NCBI RefSeq assembly: GCF_051201015.1
Contig: NZ_JBPEHI010000002.1
Source: Petrimonas sulfuriphila
GTDB lineage: Bacteria; Bacteroidota; Bacteroidia; Bacteroidales; Dysgonomonadaceae
Length of the DNA: 64,000 nt
Reading direction: 5' to 3' (one strand)
Part shown: positions 24,950-33,504 of the stretch, piece after piece
How positions within the stretch are numbered: position 1 is the stretch's first letter
How the letters are laid out: each line of letters starts with the position of its first letter
Translations under genes and position numbers: made by a program
The notes under the pieces: generated by a model
The model's database searches: none
The model's input: only the letters and a program-made list of their open reading frames with translations
What the model was told of the DNA's origin: nothing

Positions 24950-25480
24950 TTATTTATACGGATTAAATTCGTCTGTTACATAAACCTTTTCGCAGTCTTC
25001 TGTAATTAGGTCGAAGTGAAATTTATACATAAGCTGAAATAACTCTGACTGATAAGGAACGACAGAGGCTTCGTGTGTTCTGCATCTGAAACAGTAAAAT
25101 GATAACGTTTCAAAGGAAAAAGTAAATTCATAAGCCATTGCTCCACCTGAATACAATAAATAACAACGTCCATTTTCAAACCCAATATCCCATTTCAGTT
25201 TTTTAAATGCAATTTTAGCCAACTCTACAATCGGCACAAACGGCTTACCATCGTTGTAATCCGCCTGAACGCACTCTTTTGTGAGGTCGGATAATGTGCG
25301 AACAATAGGTATAAAATCTTCCCTAAATGTATTGTTTTCTATGTCAGCATACATATTTCCAGTCAAGCGAACGACCCCTACTCGATCTGTTGTTTCCTTA
25401 TAATTTGGTCTAAAACCATAAGGTGATTTTAATTTCAGTCCATACGGCAAACTTGCGCTTAAAAATTCTGTTTTAGTCAT
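24950..25480 (-). CDS. Paralogous hypothetical protein, copy 1
   Basis: 176 residues starting MTKTEFLSASLPYGLK; it shares long blocks with the gene at 28.1-28.6 kb, including VQADYNDGKPF and FDLITEDCEKVYVTDEFNPYK-like termini. The central part differs. No function known. Confidence 0.6.
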   Translation of the reverse strand: MTKTEFLSASLPYGLKLKSPYGFRPNYKETTDRVGVVRLTGNMYADIENNTFREDFIPIVRTLSDLTKECVQADYNDGKPFVPIVELAKIAFKKLKWDIGFENGRCYLLYSGGAMAYEFTFSFETLSFYCFRCRTHEASVVPYQSELFQLMYKFHFDLITEDCEKVYVTDEFNPYK

Positions 25481-25491
25481 TTCTGTTGTTT

Positions 25492-25752
25492 TTATTTATT
25501 CAATTCTTTCATAACTTCCTCCCAAAACTCACGTGTCATTTCGGCTCTGATAAAGTCTGGTTTTCCAATCGCCCTTTTTCTGTACCACACAACATCTAAA
25601 TCCAATATCTGCTGAGCGAGTATTTTTGCGCATTGAATTGAGTTGTGTTTTTCTACTTGGCTTTCAATTTCCCCGTTGGCGAAAACACTGAATTTTTCAA
25701 TCAATTCATCCGCTTTCTTCCGAGCCGCTTCTTTGTATTCTTCCTGTGTCAT
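25492..25752 (-). CDS. Paralogous hypothetical protein, copy 1
   Basis: 86 residues, helical, with DLDVVWYRKR and MTREFWEEVMKELNK. Paralogous to the gene at 28.6-28.9 kb. GTG at 25758, overlapping the upstream stop, is another possible start. Confidence 0.55.
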   Translation of the reverse strand: MTQEEYKEAARKKADELIEKFSVFANGEIESQVEKHNSIQCAKILAQQILDLDVVWYRKRAIGKPDFIRAEMTREFWEEVMKELNK

Positions 25753-25754
25753 AA

Positions 25755-26267
25755 TCACAATGCTTTATTTAAAATTGTTTCGTATTCCTCCGGCAAATCG
25801 TAATCCCAAAAACTTAACTTTCCTTTCACGTTCAGAATAGGTTTGTCGAAAAGTATTGGATTTGCAAGCACCCAATTATAAACAACATTATTGTTGTACT
25901 TTCCTAAATATGCAGGCAGTCCATTTGATATATCATATACGTCAGTAGGAATAGATTCTGTCTTTTCAGCCCATATACTCGGATGGTTTAAAACGCAATC
26001 AACGATTTCAACGCTGCCGATGATGGCTGAACGATCCCATCTGTCAATAGGCTTTACAGTCGTTGAATTCCAATCAAACTTATCGCATGCGTCATTGTAT
26101 TGCTCTCTTGTCAAAGTCGAAAGATTGAGTTTCTTATTGCCACTCGCATGAATCAACACCCTTTCCCCGATGTACTTCTGCGGGCATTTCCACGTGCGGT
26201 TCTCGATTGGTTTAATGCCGGAGCATATTAAAAAGCTCCATGGCTGTTTCACGCTCAAAGCTTTCAT
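25755..26267 (-). CDS. ASCH-domain protein
   Basis: 170 residues starting KALSVKQPWSFLICSGIKPIENR, the ASCH/PUA-like RNA-binding signature. ASCH proteins bind or process RNA or modified nucleosides. Overlaps the next gene by 4 nt. Confidence 0.8.
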   Translation of the reverse strand: MKALSVKQPWSFLICSGIKPIENRTWKCPQKYIGERVLIHASGNKKLNLSTLTREQYNDACDKFDWNSTTVKPIDRWDRSAIIGSVEIVDCVLNHPSIWAEKTESIPTDVYDISNGLPAYLGKYNNNVVYNWVLANPILFDKPILNVKGKLSFWDYDLPEEYETILNKAL

Positions 26268-26294
26268 AATTTTACTTTTGTTTTAGCTGTCATA

Positions 26295-26507
26295 CTAATT
26301 CTTCTTTTTATCCTGTTTCGACAGATCACCAAGACTTTCAGCCTCTTTTATCCGCTCCACTATCGCATAAGCAATAGCTTCACCCCATGTCCCCTTGCGT
26401 CTATGCTTAACGTAGTACTCCAGTGCCCAGAAAATAACATCTTCGACCTTCTCAGGGTGCATATCTTCGTTCAGCTCTTCGATTAGTATTTCTTTTGCTG
26501 TTTTCAT
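26295..26507 (-). CDS. Hypothetical small protein
   Basis: 70 residues, helical and charged, starting MKTAKEILIEELNED, as several other genes in this operon do (MKTAEEI at 27.5 kb). Lys-rich tail. Confidence 0.5.
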   Translation of the reverse strand: MKTAKEILIEELNEDMHPEKVEDVIFWALEYYVKHRRKGTWGEAIAYAIVERIKEAESLGDLSKQDKKKN

Positions 26508-26521
26508 TTCTTTAGTTTTAA

Positions 26522-26821
26522 TTATTCTATCGGTCTCCAGCCGATAACGTTTCTACCTGTTGAACCCTCAATAGTCCAAGGGTTGCCGATTCCTAAATCA
26601 AAATACTTCGCTATTCCATATTTTTCTACATCTTTTGCAGTTCTGTATTTCACGATGATAGGTTTGCCGATTTCCGGCAACTCCTCTTTCGGGTCTCTCC
26701 AACGGGTGGCTTCTTTGTAACCTTGAATATACCCTTCCTTTACTCTATTAATCCACCCATTTACGGTTCTCCACCATCCGAATTTAATATACAAATCTGC
26801 TTTTTCTTCAATTGTTTTCAT
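26522..26821 (-). CDS. DUF551-like protein, copy 2
   Basis: 99 residues from the ATG that overlaps the previous stop. MKTIEEKADLYIKFG, WRDPKEELPEIGKPI and VIGWRPIE match the 24.3-kb copy. Confidence 0.6.
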   Translation of the reverse strand: MKTIEEKADLYIKFGWWRTVNGWINRVKEGYIQGYKEATRWRDPKEELPEIGKPIIVKYRTAKDVEKYGIAKYFDLGIGNPWTIEGSTGRNVIGWRPIE

Positions 26822-27168
26822 TCTAAACACTCCTTTACTCTCCGTTCGTAATCTTCCTGACAAACCCGTTTAGCTTCGTCTATGTAATTGGATTCAACCT
26901 CAATCAATCCACTCATAAAATATGCACTAATTGTATATTCATTAAAACATTCATCAATAGTGCTTATTTTAATTTCGCCAAAAGGTGTTTCTGCAATTAA
27001 GTCACTACCATTCTCTTTCCACTCCAACTGCTTTATTTTCGGGGAGGATTGTTTTACATACATTTCAAACAGCTTTTCAATCCGATAATTAGCTATCTCT
27101 GTCATTCCGAATTGCGAATGAATTTTAACCACTTCGCTTTGTATGTTTATTGTCGGTTCTGTTTTCAT
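26818..27168 (-). CDS. Paralogous hypothetical protein, copy 2
   Basis: 116 residues, same ends as the 24.6-kb copy (MKTEPT...; ERRVKECLE) and the SSPKIKQLEW block. The middle part differs, which suggests old duplication. Confidence 0.55.
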   Translation of the reverse strand: MKTEPTINIQSEVVKIHSQFGMTEIANYRIEKLFEMYVKQSSPKIKQLEWKENGSDLIAETPFGEIKISTIDECFNEYTISAYFMSGLIEVESNYIDEAKRVCQEDYERRVKECLE

Positions 27169-27503
27169 TTCTTTAGTTTCAAAATTGATTTCCGAATTTC
27201 CTCTGCCCGTCTAACACATTGTCCAAGTTCCTCATAACGGTCGCCATCGTAATTTTTTACATGGAGTAAATATTTGGTAGCCCAAGCCAAATGTTCTAAT
27301 ACACTTCTAAGTGAATAAGGATTATCTTCTCCGGTGATAGTTAAGATTTTTTCTTTATTATCTTCAATAGCCTGATTGTAAGCATCATTTTGAACATCCC
27401 TTATAAGAGATTTTATCTTTTCTCTATTGTCTCTGCTTATTCCATAGGGTGCTCGAACAAATGTGCTATCTATGTGTTTTAAAATTTCTTCTGCTGTTTT
27501 CAT
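27165..27503 (-). CDS. Hypothetical helical protein
   Basis: 112 residues, Lys/Glu-rich and helical, starting MKTAEEILKHIDSTF. Overlaps both neighbours by 4 nt. No family recognised. Confidence 0.5.
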   Translation of the reverse strand: MKTAEEILKHIDSTFVRAPYGISRDNREKIKSLIRDVQNDAYNQAIEDNKEKILTITGEDNPYSLRSVLEHLAWATKYLLHVKNYDGDRYEELGQCVRRAEEIRKSILKLKK

Positions 27504-27685
27504 AACTGGTCGTCGTGTTTGTTTATAATTTCCCGTATTTTTTCTGCTTGATCGTGAAAATCTGAATCGCTATAAGCCATAGAGTAGTCGTGTCTTTCTC
27601 TTTGTTTATTCTCTGCTTTCATTCCTTCGATTTCAGCCTGTACAGCCAAAATGAGTCCGAGTCTTTTAATGTCTGCTGTTGTCAT
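27500..27685 (-). CDS. Hypothetical small helical protein
   Basis: 61 residues from ATG, helical and charged. No family recognised. Overlaps the next gene by 4 nt. Confidence 0.45.
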   Translation of the reverse strand: MTTADIKRLGLILAVQAEIEGMKAENKQRERHDYSMAYSDSDFHDQAEKIREIINKHDDQL

Positions 27686-27687
27686 AA

Positions 27688-28056
27688 TCAATACTTTTTT
27701 CCGTGCATCCTTTCACGGGTTGCGTTATACTTCATCTTTAACTCAATGTGCTTTTCGATATCGATTCCTTTCGCTCCGCACAGGTCGAGTATTCGGATAA
27801 TTGTATCGGCCAATTCGTCTTCAAAAGTGTCTTTAATCGAATTTTCAAAAGACCATTTAAAATCAATAAAATCTTCTTTGTCTTTTTCAATTAATTCCAA
27901 GTCGGCATACAACCCATTCCTATCTGCTTCCATCGCCTCAGACAATTCTGACACGCATAACATCAACAGCGTCCCTGTCTCTCTTTCTTTATCCCAAAAT
28001 CCTTTGTTTATTGCATATTCGTGAATTTCATCACGTAATTTGTTTAATGTTTTCAT
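27688..28056 (-). CDS. MazG-like nucleotide pyrophosphohydrolase
   Basis: 122 residues with ELSEAMEADR and, later, ELADTIIRILDL, the two metal-binding EExxE/ExxD-like helices of the MazG superfamily. Such enzymes cut NTPs or (d)NTP analogues to NMP and PPi. In phages they lower (p)ppGpp or shape the dNTP pool. A second nucleotide-cutting gene lies at 29.5 kb. Confidence 0.85.
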   Translation of the reverse strand: MKTLNKLRDEIHEYAINKGFWDKERETGTLLMLCVSELSEAMEADRNGLYADLELIEKDKEDFIDFKWSFENSIKDTFEDELADTIIRILDLCGAKGIDIEKHIELKMKYNATRERMHGKKY

Positions 28057-28061
28057 AATTT

Positions 28062-28592
28062 TTATTTATACGGATTAAATTCGTCTGTAACATATACTTT
28101 TTTGCAATCTTCCGTGATTAGGTCGAAGTGAAATTTTAAAAGCTGTTGAAAAAGTTGAAGCTGATTTACAACAGAAACGGATTCACCAGATTTAGCACCG
28201 AAGAAAGAATTTGAATTTGAATCATACCCAAAAACATTTTGCTTATCTACGAAAGCAATAAAAACAGTATTATCTTTCAACGACTGAAACAGAAACTCGG
28301 GAGAGTCTTGTTTGTCCCAACTCATTTTAGCCAACTCAACAATCGGAATAAACGGTTTACCATCGTTATAATCAGCCTGAACAATCTCTTTTGTGAGATT
28401 TGAAAGAGGGCGAACGATAGGGATAAAATCATCTGTAAAAGTTCTATTCTCAATGTCAGCATATAAATCGCCAGTGAGATTTACTACTCTTACAATTCCG
28501 GTTGATTCCTTCCAGTTTGGTCTAAATCCATACGGAGATTTCATTTTCAGTTTATATGGCAAACTTGCCGAAATAAATTCTTGTTTTGTCAT
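28062..28592 (-). CDS. Paralogous hypothetical protein, copy 2
   Basis: 176 residues from ATG (a TTG- or GTG-started extension is unlikely because the paralogue begins here). MTKQEFISASLPYKLK and DLITEDCKKVYVTDEFNPYK match the 25-kb copy. Confidence 0.6.
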   Translation of the reverse strand: MTKQEFISASLPYKLKMKSPYGFRPNWKESTGIVRVVNLTGDLYADIENRTFTDDFIPIVRPLSNLTKEIVQADYNDGKPFIPIVELAKMSWDKQDSPEFLFQSLKDNTVFIAFVDKQNVFGYDSNSNSFFGAKSGESVSVVNQLQLFQQLLKFHFDLITEDCKKVYVTDEFNPYK

Positions 28593-28594
28593 AA

Positions 28595-28855
28595 TCACTT
28601 GTTTAATTCTTTCATAATTTCCTCCCAAAACTCACGTGTCATTTCGGGTCTGATAAATAGTGGTTTTCCGACTGCTTCCTTTCTGTACCACACAACATCT
28701 AAATCCAATATCTCCTGAACGGCTATTTTGGCGCACTTTGCCGCATTATCCCGCTCTAAAGCATCTCCCGGGAAACCTACAACATTCTTGCTAAACCTTT
28801 CAATCAGCTCTTCCGCTTTCTTCCGAACTGCTTCCTTGTATTCTTTATCGGTCAT
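28595..28855 (-). CDS. Paralogous hypothetical protein, copy 2
   Basis: 86 residues with LDLDVVWYRKEAVGKP and MTREFWEEIMKELNK, as in the 25.5-kb copy. Same order relative to its partner gene as in copy 1. Confidence 0.55.
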   Translation of the reverse strand: MTDKEYKEAVRKKAEELIERFSKNVVGFPGDALERDNAAKCAKIAVQEILDLDVVWYRKEAVGKPLFIRPEMTREFWEEIMKELNK

Positions 28856-28865
28856 AATATATCTT

Positions 28866-29186
28866 TTAATTGTTTATTGTCTGATTTTTAATACATCTAA
28901 ATCTCTCTACCGCCCTTTTCGCATAGTAACTTGTCAGCTTATCCCAATACCCGACTGCGAGTTTATCGTTCACAGAAAGTTTGTCCAGCATCTGATTAAT
29001 GCCGTTGACTACCGTTGCGTGGTGTTTACCGAATAACCGTCCTATTTCAGTCAACCGCCAACCGTCATTTCTCAAATAAAGAAAAACAGCGTATCGGGCA
29101 AATGTTGTGCGCTCGCTTTGTGATTTACTGTTAATGTCAAATCCGAAAATCGTGTTGTATTCCTTAATAATTTCGTTATTGTGCAT
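28866..29186 (-). CDS. DnaA domain IV-like protein
   Basis: 106 residues. TTFARYAVFLYLRNDGWRLTEIGRLFGKHHATVVNGI follows the DnaA C-terminal signature (LTEIGxxFGxxHATVV), the part that binds DnaA boxes. No AAA+ domain is present. It may bind host DnaA boxes or phage origin sites and so control host initiation or recruit host factors. Confidence 0.8.
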   Translation of the reverse strand: MHNNEIIKEYNTIFGFDINSKSQSERTTFARYAVFLYLRNDGWRLTEIGRLFGKHHATVVNGINQMLDKLSVNDKLAVGYWDKLTSYYAKRAVERFRCIKNQTINN

Positions 29187-29207
29187 ATTACTTTAGGCTG
29201 CAAATGA

Positions 29208-29432
29208 TTAATCAATCATTATAAATTCAAACTCAACGTTTTCGGGAAAAGGTTTGCCCTGTTCGTTATATATTTCCCTCATTTCCTCCCAGCTATTGGC
29301 GAAATCCTCTTTCACCTCCTCAATCGTATCACCCAATCCAAACACTCCGAATGTAAACGGATTCACTTCGCCGTAAATGAATGCGGAATAACCCGTCTTT
29401 TCGTCTCCCTCTATTGCTATTGTTACTTTCAT
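29208..29432 (-). CDS. HicB-like protein, orphan
   Basis: 74 residues with a beta-alpha-beta HicB-like pattern (MKVTIAIEGDEKTGYSAFI...GDTIEEVKEDFANSWEEM). There is no HTH and no HicA partner beside it, so it is probably not a classical toxin-antitoxin system. Confidence 0.7.
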   Translation of the reverse strand: MKVTIAIEGDEKTGYSAFIYGEVNPFTFGVFGLGDTIEEVKEDFANSWEEMREIYNEQGKPFPENVEFEFIMID

Positions 29433-29453
29433 ATCATTTAAATATCATACTGT

Positions 29454-30263
29454 TTATTTCAAAAAATCTTTTAAATCAATTATTCTCCTACCCTGTACAT
29501 CGTATCTCCGATTGTGAGGTGCGTCCATCAAAAAGCAACAAATACCGTTCTGATTCAACTCGACGAAGTTATCAAACCTGTCATCAATGAACACGTCGCA
29601 TTTGCCCTTTAAAGCACTCACCTTGCTTTCTCCGTAGCCTACCGATATAAGTTCCACGTCAGGGAATCCGTTCTTTACAAGCCACTCTCTCGTCCATTCA
29701 GACGGTATTGAGCGTGACGTTACGTAGCACACAGGTTCGAACTTCAAATCTTCTGGATTTACCTTTCTCGGAATGTTAAGCCAGAATTTCTTGTCGGAAT
29801 GCAGCTTGTCGAACCGCTCCTTTCTGAAATTATGGTCGTGCCACCATATCGGAATGTCGCAATTGTGATAATCGCACCAGTAGCTTATCGTGTCAGCCAA
29901 CACGTCATCAATATCCAGACCGACAGTAGGCATTTCAAGGTATTTATGAACCCTGTCATCACCTTGCGGATAGATGCGCTCATACTCCTTTAAAAACGCC
30001 AAATTGCACATTGCATGATCTAAGTGGGATAATCCACTTTCCTTATCAAAATCTTCACCCGAACGGAAAGCGTTTATGTGCCTTAGTAGGGAGTTCAGCA
30101 CGTCAGACCATTTCATCCCTTTTCGGTAATTGTTTCTCTCGTACTTTTCAGCACCGAACGTCAACACCTTTGCCAATCCCTCAATAACTGCTGGCGGTAT
30201 CAAATCCAGCTGTGTCTTTCCATCGTTGTAACGTAATCCTTTTCCGTCTTTAGTTGAACTCAT
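29454..30263 (-). CDS. dATP/dGTP diphosphohydrolase fused to a HAD 5'-nucleotidase
   Basis: 269 residues in two parts. Residues about 5-105 follow the dNTP diphosphohydrolase N-domain (RYNDGKTQLDLIPP, FGAEKYERNNY, LLRHINAF, HLDHAMCNLAFL). Residues 115-269 start GLDIDDVLAD, the HAD motif I of 5'-nucleotidases, with CYVTSRS motif II and FIDDRFDN motif III. Together they could take dATP/dGTP to nucleosides. The fusion could limit host DNA synthesis or favour modified bases. Confidence 0.8.
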   Translation of the reverse strand: MSSTKDGKGLRYNDGKTQLDLIPPAVIEGLAKVLTFGAEKYERNNYRKGMKWSDVLNSLLRHINAFRSGEDFDKESGLSHLDHAMCNLAFLKEYERIYPQGDDRVHKYLEMPTVGLDIDDVLADTISYWCDYHNCDIPIWWHDHNFRKERFDKLHSDKKFWLNIPRKVNPEDLKFEPVCYVTSRSIPSEWTREWLVKNGFPDVELISVGYGESKVSALKGKCDVFIDDRFDNFVELNQNGICCFLMDAPHNRRYDVQGRRIIDLKDFLK

Positions 30264-30396
30264 ACCTTGCTATTATTTCGTTTTTATTCCATACGTTCTT
30301 ATGTACGTCGATATAAATGTCATACTCGACGTACTGAATATATCGGTAAAATGCTTTCATGTCGGTGAATACCTTTACTCCGTTTTCTTCTCTCAT
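30250..30396 (-). CDS. Coupled micro-ORF, 48 residues
   Basis: MREENGVKVFTDMKAF... is basic/aromatic (YRYIQYVEYDIYID). Its ATG overlaps the stop of the upstream gene (ATGA) and its stop lies 14 nt inside the next gene. Coupling at both ends supports expression. No family recognised. Confidence 0.6.
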   Translation of the reverse strand: MREENGVKVFTDMKAFYRYIQYVEYDIYIDVHKNVWNKNEIIARYEFN

Positions 30397-30737
30397 GGTT
30401 CAATTATTTCACGCCAACCAACGATTGAGTTTTTAAATGTGTATGAGCCGCGCCATTCTTTTTTACCCAAAATAGTACCGCGACAGTCTTTGGGTGTGTA
30501 CATTTCGGTGATAGCATATTTTCCATTTGATGTTTTTACAATTACCTTTTCTCCTATTTCCGGCAACTCCTCTTTCGGGTTTTTAAACCGTAGTTTGTCG
30601 AGGATGAAGTTTGCACCTGCCGTGAAATCGTTAATGCATAGCAACTTTTGTTCTGCCAAATCTGATTCTTGGTAAACATCCTCATATACTTTGTTTTTAT
30701 ATTCCTCCGCCTTTTTTTGTATTTCTTCTCGTGTCAT
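30393..30737 (-). CDS. DUF551-like protein, copy 3
   Basis: 114 residues. KNPKEELPEIGEKVIVKT and SIVGWREI match the DUF551-like copies at 24.3 and 26.5 kb, while the N-terminus is different. A third, more diverged paralogue. Confidence 0.6.
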   Translation of the reverse strand: MTREEIQKKAEEYKNKVYEDVYQESDLAEQKLLCINDFTAGANFILDKLRFKNPKEELPEIGEKVIVKTSNGKYAITEMYTPKDCRGTILGKKEWRGSYTFKNSIVGWREIIEP

Positions 30738-30771
30738 AATTTAAAATAGTGTTAATTGTCTTTCCTTTTTA

Positions 30772-31029
30772 TTAAACTGTTTTCAGTATTGTTATTTTTG
30801 TAAACTCTTCGTTAAAATATGCGTTCAAATGTCCATCTTGGATGAGCCAGCACACCACTTTTATGAATAAATCTCTGGACTTCTCTTTCACTTCTGAAAC
30901 ATCGAACGCATCTCTTTCGGAAAGCCCAGCGTAAACTCTATTGGCGAAAGTCCAGAAATCTTTACCCATTTTCTTATGATATTCCAAAAGATGGGAATCG
31001 TCTGTTAATCGTAAATTTGAGAAATCCAT
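30772..31029 (-). CDS. Hypothetical protein
   Basis: 85 residues, helical with aromatic residues, located right after the primase-helicase. No family recognised. Confidence 0.5.
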   Translation of the reverse strand: MDFSNLRLTDDSHLLEYHKKMGKDFWTFANRVYAGLSERDAFDVSEVKEKSRDLFIKVVCWLIQDGHLNAYFNEEFTKITILKTV

Positions 31030-31050
31030 TTCCTTAAAAACTTATGCGCT

Positions 31051-32844
31051 TTAAAATGGTAACGGGTCAATTGTCGGAGTGAACGGCAAGTCAACTATCG
31101 GAAGCTGTGCGTTCATTTCCCGTTCAACAAACATGTTCTTATTGTCCTCAATTAAAGTCGAACATGATTCTGGATTCTCGCTGTGGAACTGATACATTGA
31201 AAACCGTCCGTTGTCCTTATTCCACTTAAACCAGCAATGGGCGTTATTCTCCCCCAAGTGTGCAAACTTGCATTTAAGAACCTTCACCTTAACCATGTTA
31301 AACTCGAAATCCCTATATACAAGCAATCCGTGTGGAGACATGTCGTAAAACTCTCCACCGCCCTTTATGTCGTAAAATGACGGCTCGTAATTCTTTTCTC
31401 CCTTTTCGGGTTTTCTCGGATGGGCTACAAGAATAATCAGTATATCGTTAACCCTTGCAAACTCGTCTATCAAAGCCAGATAATCGTTGGTGTAATCCGT
31501 TATGCTCTTGTTTAGTGATTCAGCCAGACGAACCTTGTTGAACGGGTCGATAACCAGAACCTTTATACCGAACTTCCTTATCAATGATTTTGTCTTTTCA
31601 AGAACGGCAGTTAGGTTATATCTGTCAAGGTCTATAAACTTGATATTGTCGTCGATGAACTGTTTGGCTTGTTTGTGCCATCCCGTATTAACCTGTTCTC
31701 TTGTCCTTACCCATTGACCGACCAACTTTGCTTCGAGCTTTGATGCGTGAATTACGTTCGGCTTGTTTTCTGGACTTGCGTAGGCTATCTTCCAGCCATA
31801 TTCTCTATTATACCCCAAACACATCTCGTCAACCCAATCGGACTTACCGTGAGACGGAATACCAGTAACGGTTATAAACTGCCCCGTATAGGTTGAAAAC
31901 ACATCGTCGAAGTATGATTTGCCAATCTTATACCCTCCGTTCATCCCGTTTAAAAGGAAATGGTCATAGTCCTTTTCCCAATCGTGGAGAGACGAAACGT
32001 TTTCAATCGGAACTTCTTTTGCGTTATCGAAACAACCTCTTAAAACATGCGTTCCAAGATTTACAAGAACTTCGTTTGCGTCCTTATACTTCCCGAACTC
32101 TATTATCTTGCACCGTTCAGAACCGAGCCTACGAATGAACTCTTTTCGTGTGTTCAGTCCAGCCTCGTCCGTGTCCAACGCCAAATAAATCCAGTCCTTA
32201 TTATCGAAGTACTCTATCGCGGAATCTAAATATTCTAAGTTTACCGTTTTTAATGAAGAACCGTTTGGAACGGAAACAACATCCTGAATGCCTATCTCCA
32301 TGAACGAAAGGCAGTCAATCTCACCCTCTGTAATCACACAGATTTTAGACGTTCGTATATTATCTATATTGTAGAATATCCTTTCTGCACCCGATACAAG
32401 TTTGAAATTTTTCTCTCCATCCCGATACTTTACATTTATCAGTTCACCATCCCGATAATAGTTGAACATTATTGCATTTCTGCGCTTGAATCCGTTCTTT
32501 GTCGGCATGTCGGTAACACAATCGGATATGCGGGCGTTCTTCAATGTCTGCGGAGAGATACCACGTGAATGAAACCATTCAACCACCTTGTCGGATAAGT
32601 TTGTCGTATTTACGTCCTTTGGTCTTACGTAGGTCTTTTCCTCCATCTTCTTTTTATAGGTGTGTAGCTGAACACGTGCTCCACAATGGTTGCATTGACC
32701 CAATCCTGTATCCCAGAAAACGCTCATACATTTTTCTGCGCTTTTCTTTCTTGTATGGGAACATTCTGGGCAAGTCCACCGCTTTACGCCTTCGGGTATA
32801 TCGAATTGGTTAAACTTGTCAACATCGAATCCATTAACTTGCAT
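31051..32844 (-). CDS. T7 gp4-type primase-helicase (zinc finger, TOPRIM, DnaB ATPase)
   Basis: 597 residues. Zinc site C25/C28 (CPEC) and C51/C54 (CNHC). TOPRIM: TEGEIDCLSF at 172-181 and LALDTDEAG at 221-229. DnaB-like ATPase: Walker A GIPSHGKS at 328-335, Walker B VLVIDPFN near 425. It should prime and unwind DNA at the phage fork. The next gene upstream looks like a loader or initiator. The SF3 helicase at 13.5 kb is a different class. Confidence 0.92.
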   Translation of the reverse strand: MQVNGFDVDKFNQFDIPEGVKRWTCPECSHTRKKSAEKCMSVFWDTGLGQCNHCGARVQLHTYKKKMEEKTYVRPKDVNTTNLSDKVVEWFHSRGISPQTLKNARISDCVTDMPTKNGFKRRNAIMFNYYRDGELINVKYRDGEKNFKLVSGAERIFYNIDNIRTSKICVITEGEIDCLSFMEIGIQDVVSVPNGSSLKTVNLEYLDSAIEYFDNKDWIYLALDTDEAGLNTRKEFIRRLGSERCKIIEFGKYKDANEVLVNLGTHVLRGCFDNAKEVPIENVSSLHDWEKDYDHFLLNGMNGGYKIGKSYFDDVFSTYTGQFITVTGIPSHGKSDWVDEMCLGYNREYGWKIAYASPENKPNVIHASKLEAKLVGQWVRTREQVNTGWHKQAKQFIDDNIKFIDLDRYNLTAVLEKTKSLIRKFGIKVLVIDPFNKVRLAESLNKSITDYTNDYLALIDEFARVNDILIILVAHPRKPEKGEKNYEPSFYDIKGGGEFYDMSPHGLLVYRDFEFNMVKVKVLKCKFAHLGENNAHCWFKWNKDNGRFSMYQFHSENPESCSTLIEDNKNMFVEREMNAQLPIVDLPFTPTIDPLPF

Positions 32845-33331
32845 ATTCTATGAATTTCACACGTTCAACGCCTTTCGACTGTAAATTATCTTCATAGTCT
32901 TTCAGGCTGCTTTTCTGTATTTTTCCGTCAAGCTCCCATATGATTAAACTCCTCAGGTCTTTTTCCTCCTCGTAGTCGGGAAGATTATTTAGAAACGTTG
33001 AGAAGTTTTTCATGTAAACATTTCCCTGTTCGCACTCTTTCGTGTATTGACGGATGGTTTTAATCAACTCTTCCTTTGTGTGCTCTTTCAGTAGTCTTTT
33101 TATCTTTTCCTTATCCTTTGCGCTCTTTCCGTTACTGCTGCCTCTCACAACGCACCTTGTCGGATAAGCCTTGTAAACCTCCTCAATGTCGCTTTTCGCA
33201 TCGTAAACCTTTTCATAGATCGAGAAAGAGTTGAACAGATTCTTTTCCTTTATGATGCTTTCCAGTTCGGAAATGATGGAATGATAATCCCCGTTACCGA
33301 TTTTTGCCGTTATTACTATCTGTGCTTCCAT
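32834..33331 (-). CDS. Possible replisome organiser / helicase loader-like protein
   Basis: 165 residues. The block EEVYKAYPTRCVVRG...KIKRLLKEHTKEELIKTIRQYTKECEQGN resembles the C-terminal part of phage replication organisers, which follow a Pro-containing YP segment and then a helical K/E-rich arm. It overlaps the start of the primase-helicase by 11 nt, and so is likely co-translated. Confidence 0.6.
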   Translation of the reverse strand: MEAQIVITAKIGNGDYHSIISELESIIKEKNLFNSFSIYEKVYDAKSDIEEVYKAYPTRCVVRGSSNGKSAKDKEKIKRLLKEHTKEELIKTIRQYTKECEQGNVYMKNFSTFLNNLPDYEEEKDLRSLIIWELDGKIQKSSLKDYEDNLQSKGVERVKFIEYAS

Positions 33332-33476
33332 AAACCTTGATTAAAATTATCGTCCGTTCATCAATTCTCTTTTGCCTGTGCGTGTTAAGTATCTCTCTGC
33401 CGATATGTGCAAATGTCAACGCTTCTTCTCTTCCGGTGTAGTACACGGAATCGGGATCGTCTAAGATTGTTGTCAT
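33294..33476 (-). CDS. Small hypothetical protein overlapping the next gene
   Basis: 60 residues starting MTTILDDPDSVYYTGREEAL. The 38-nt overlap with the next start is larger than usual, so confidence is lower. Basic C-terminus. Confidence 0.4.
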   Translation of the reverse strand: MTTILDDPDSVYYTGREEALTFAHIGREILNTHRQKRIDERTIILIKVYGSTDSNNGKNR

Positions 33477-33504
33477 GGTCTTGATGATTATAGTTTCGGA
33501 TACG

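Noticed and set aside
29208..29432. HicAB toxin-antitoxin system
   Set aside because: Only a HicB-like domain is present; no HicA toxin gene is adjacent.
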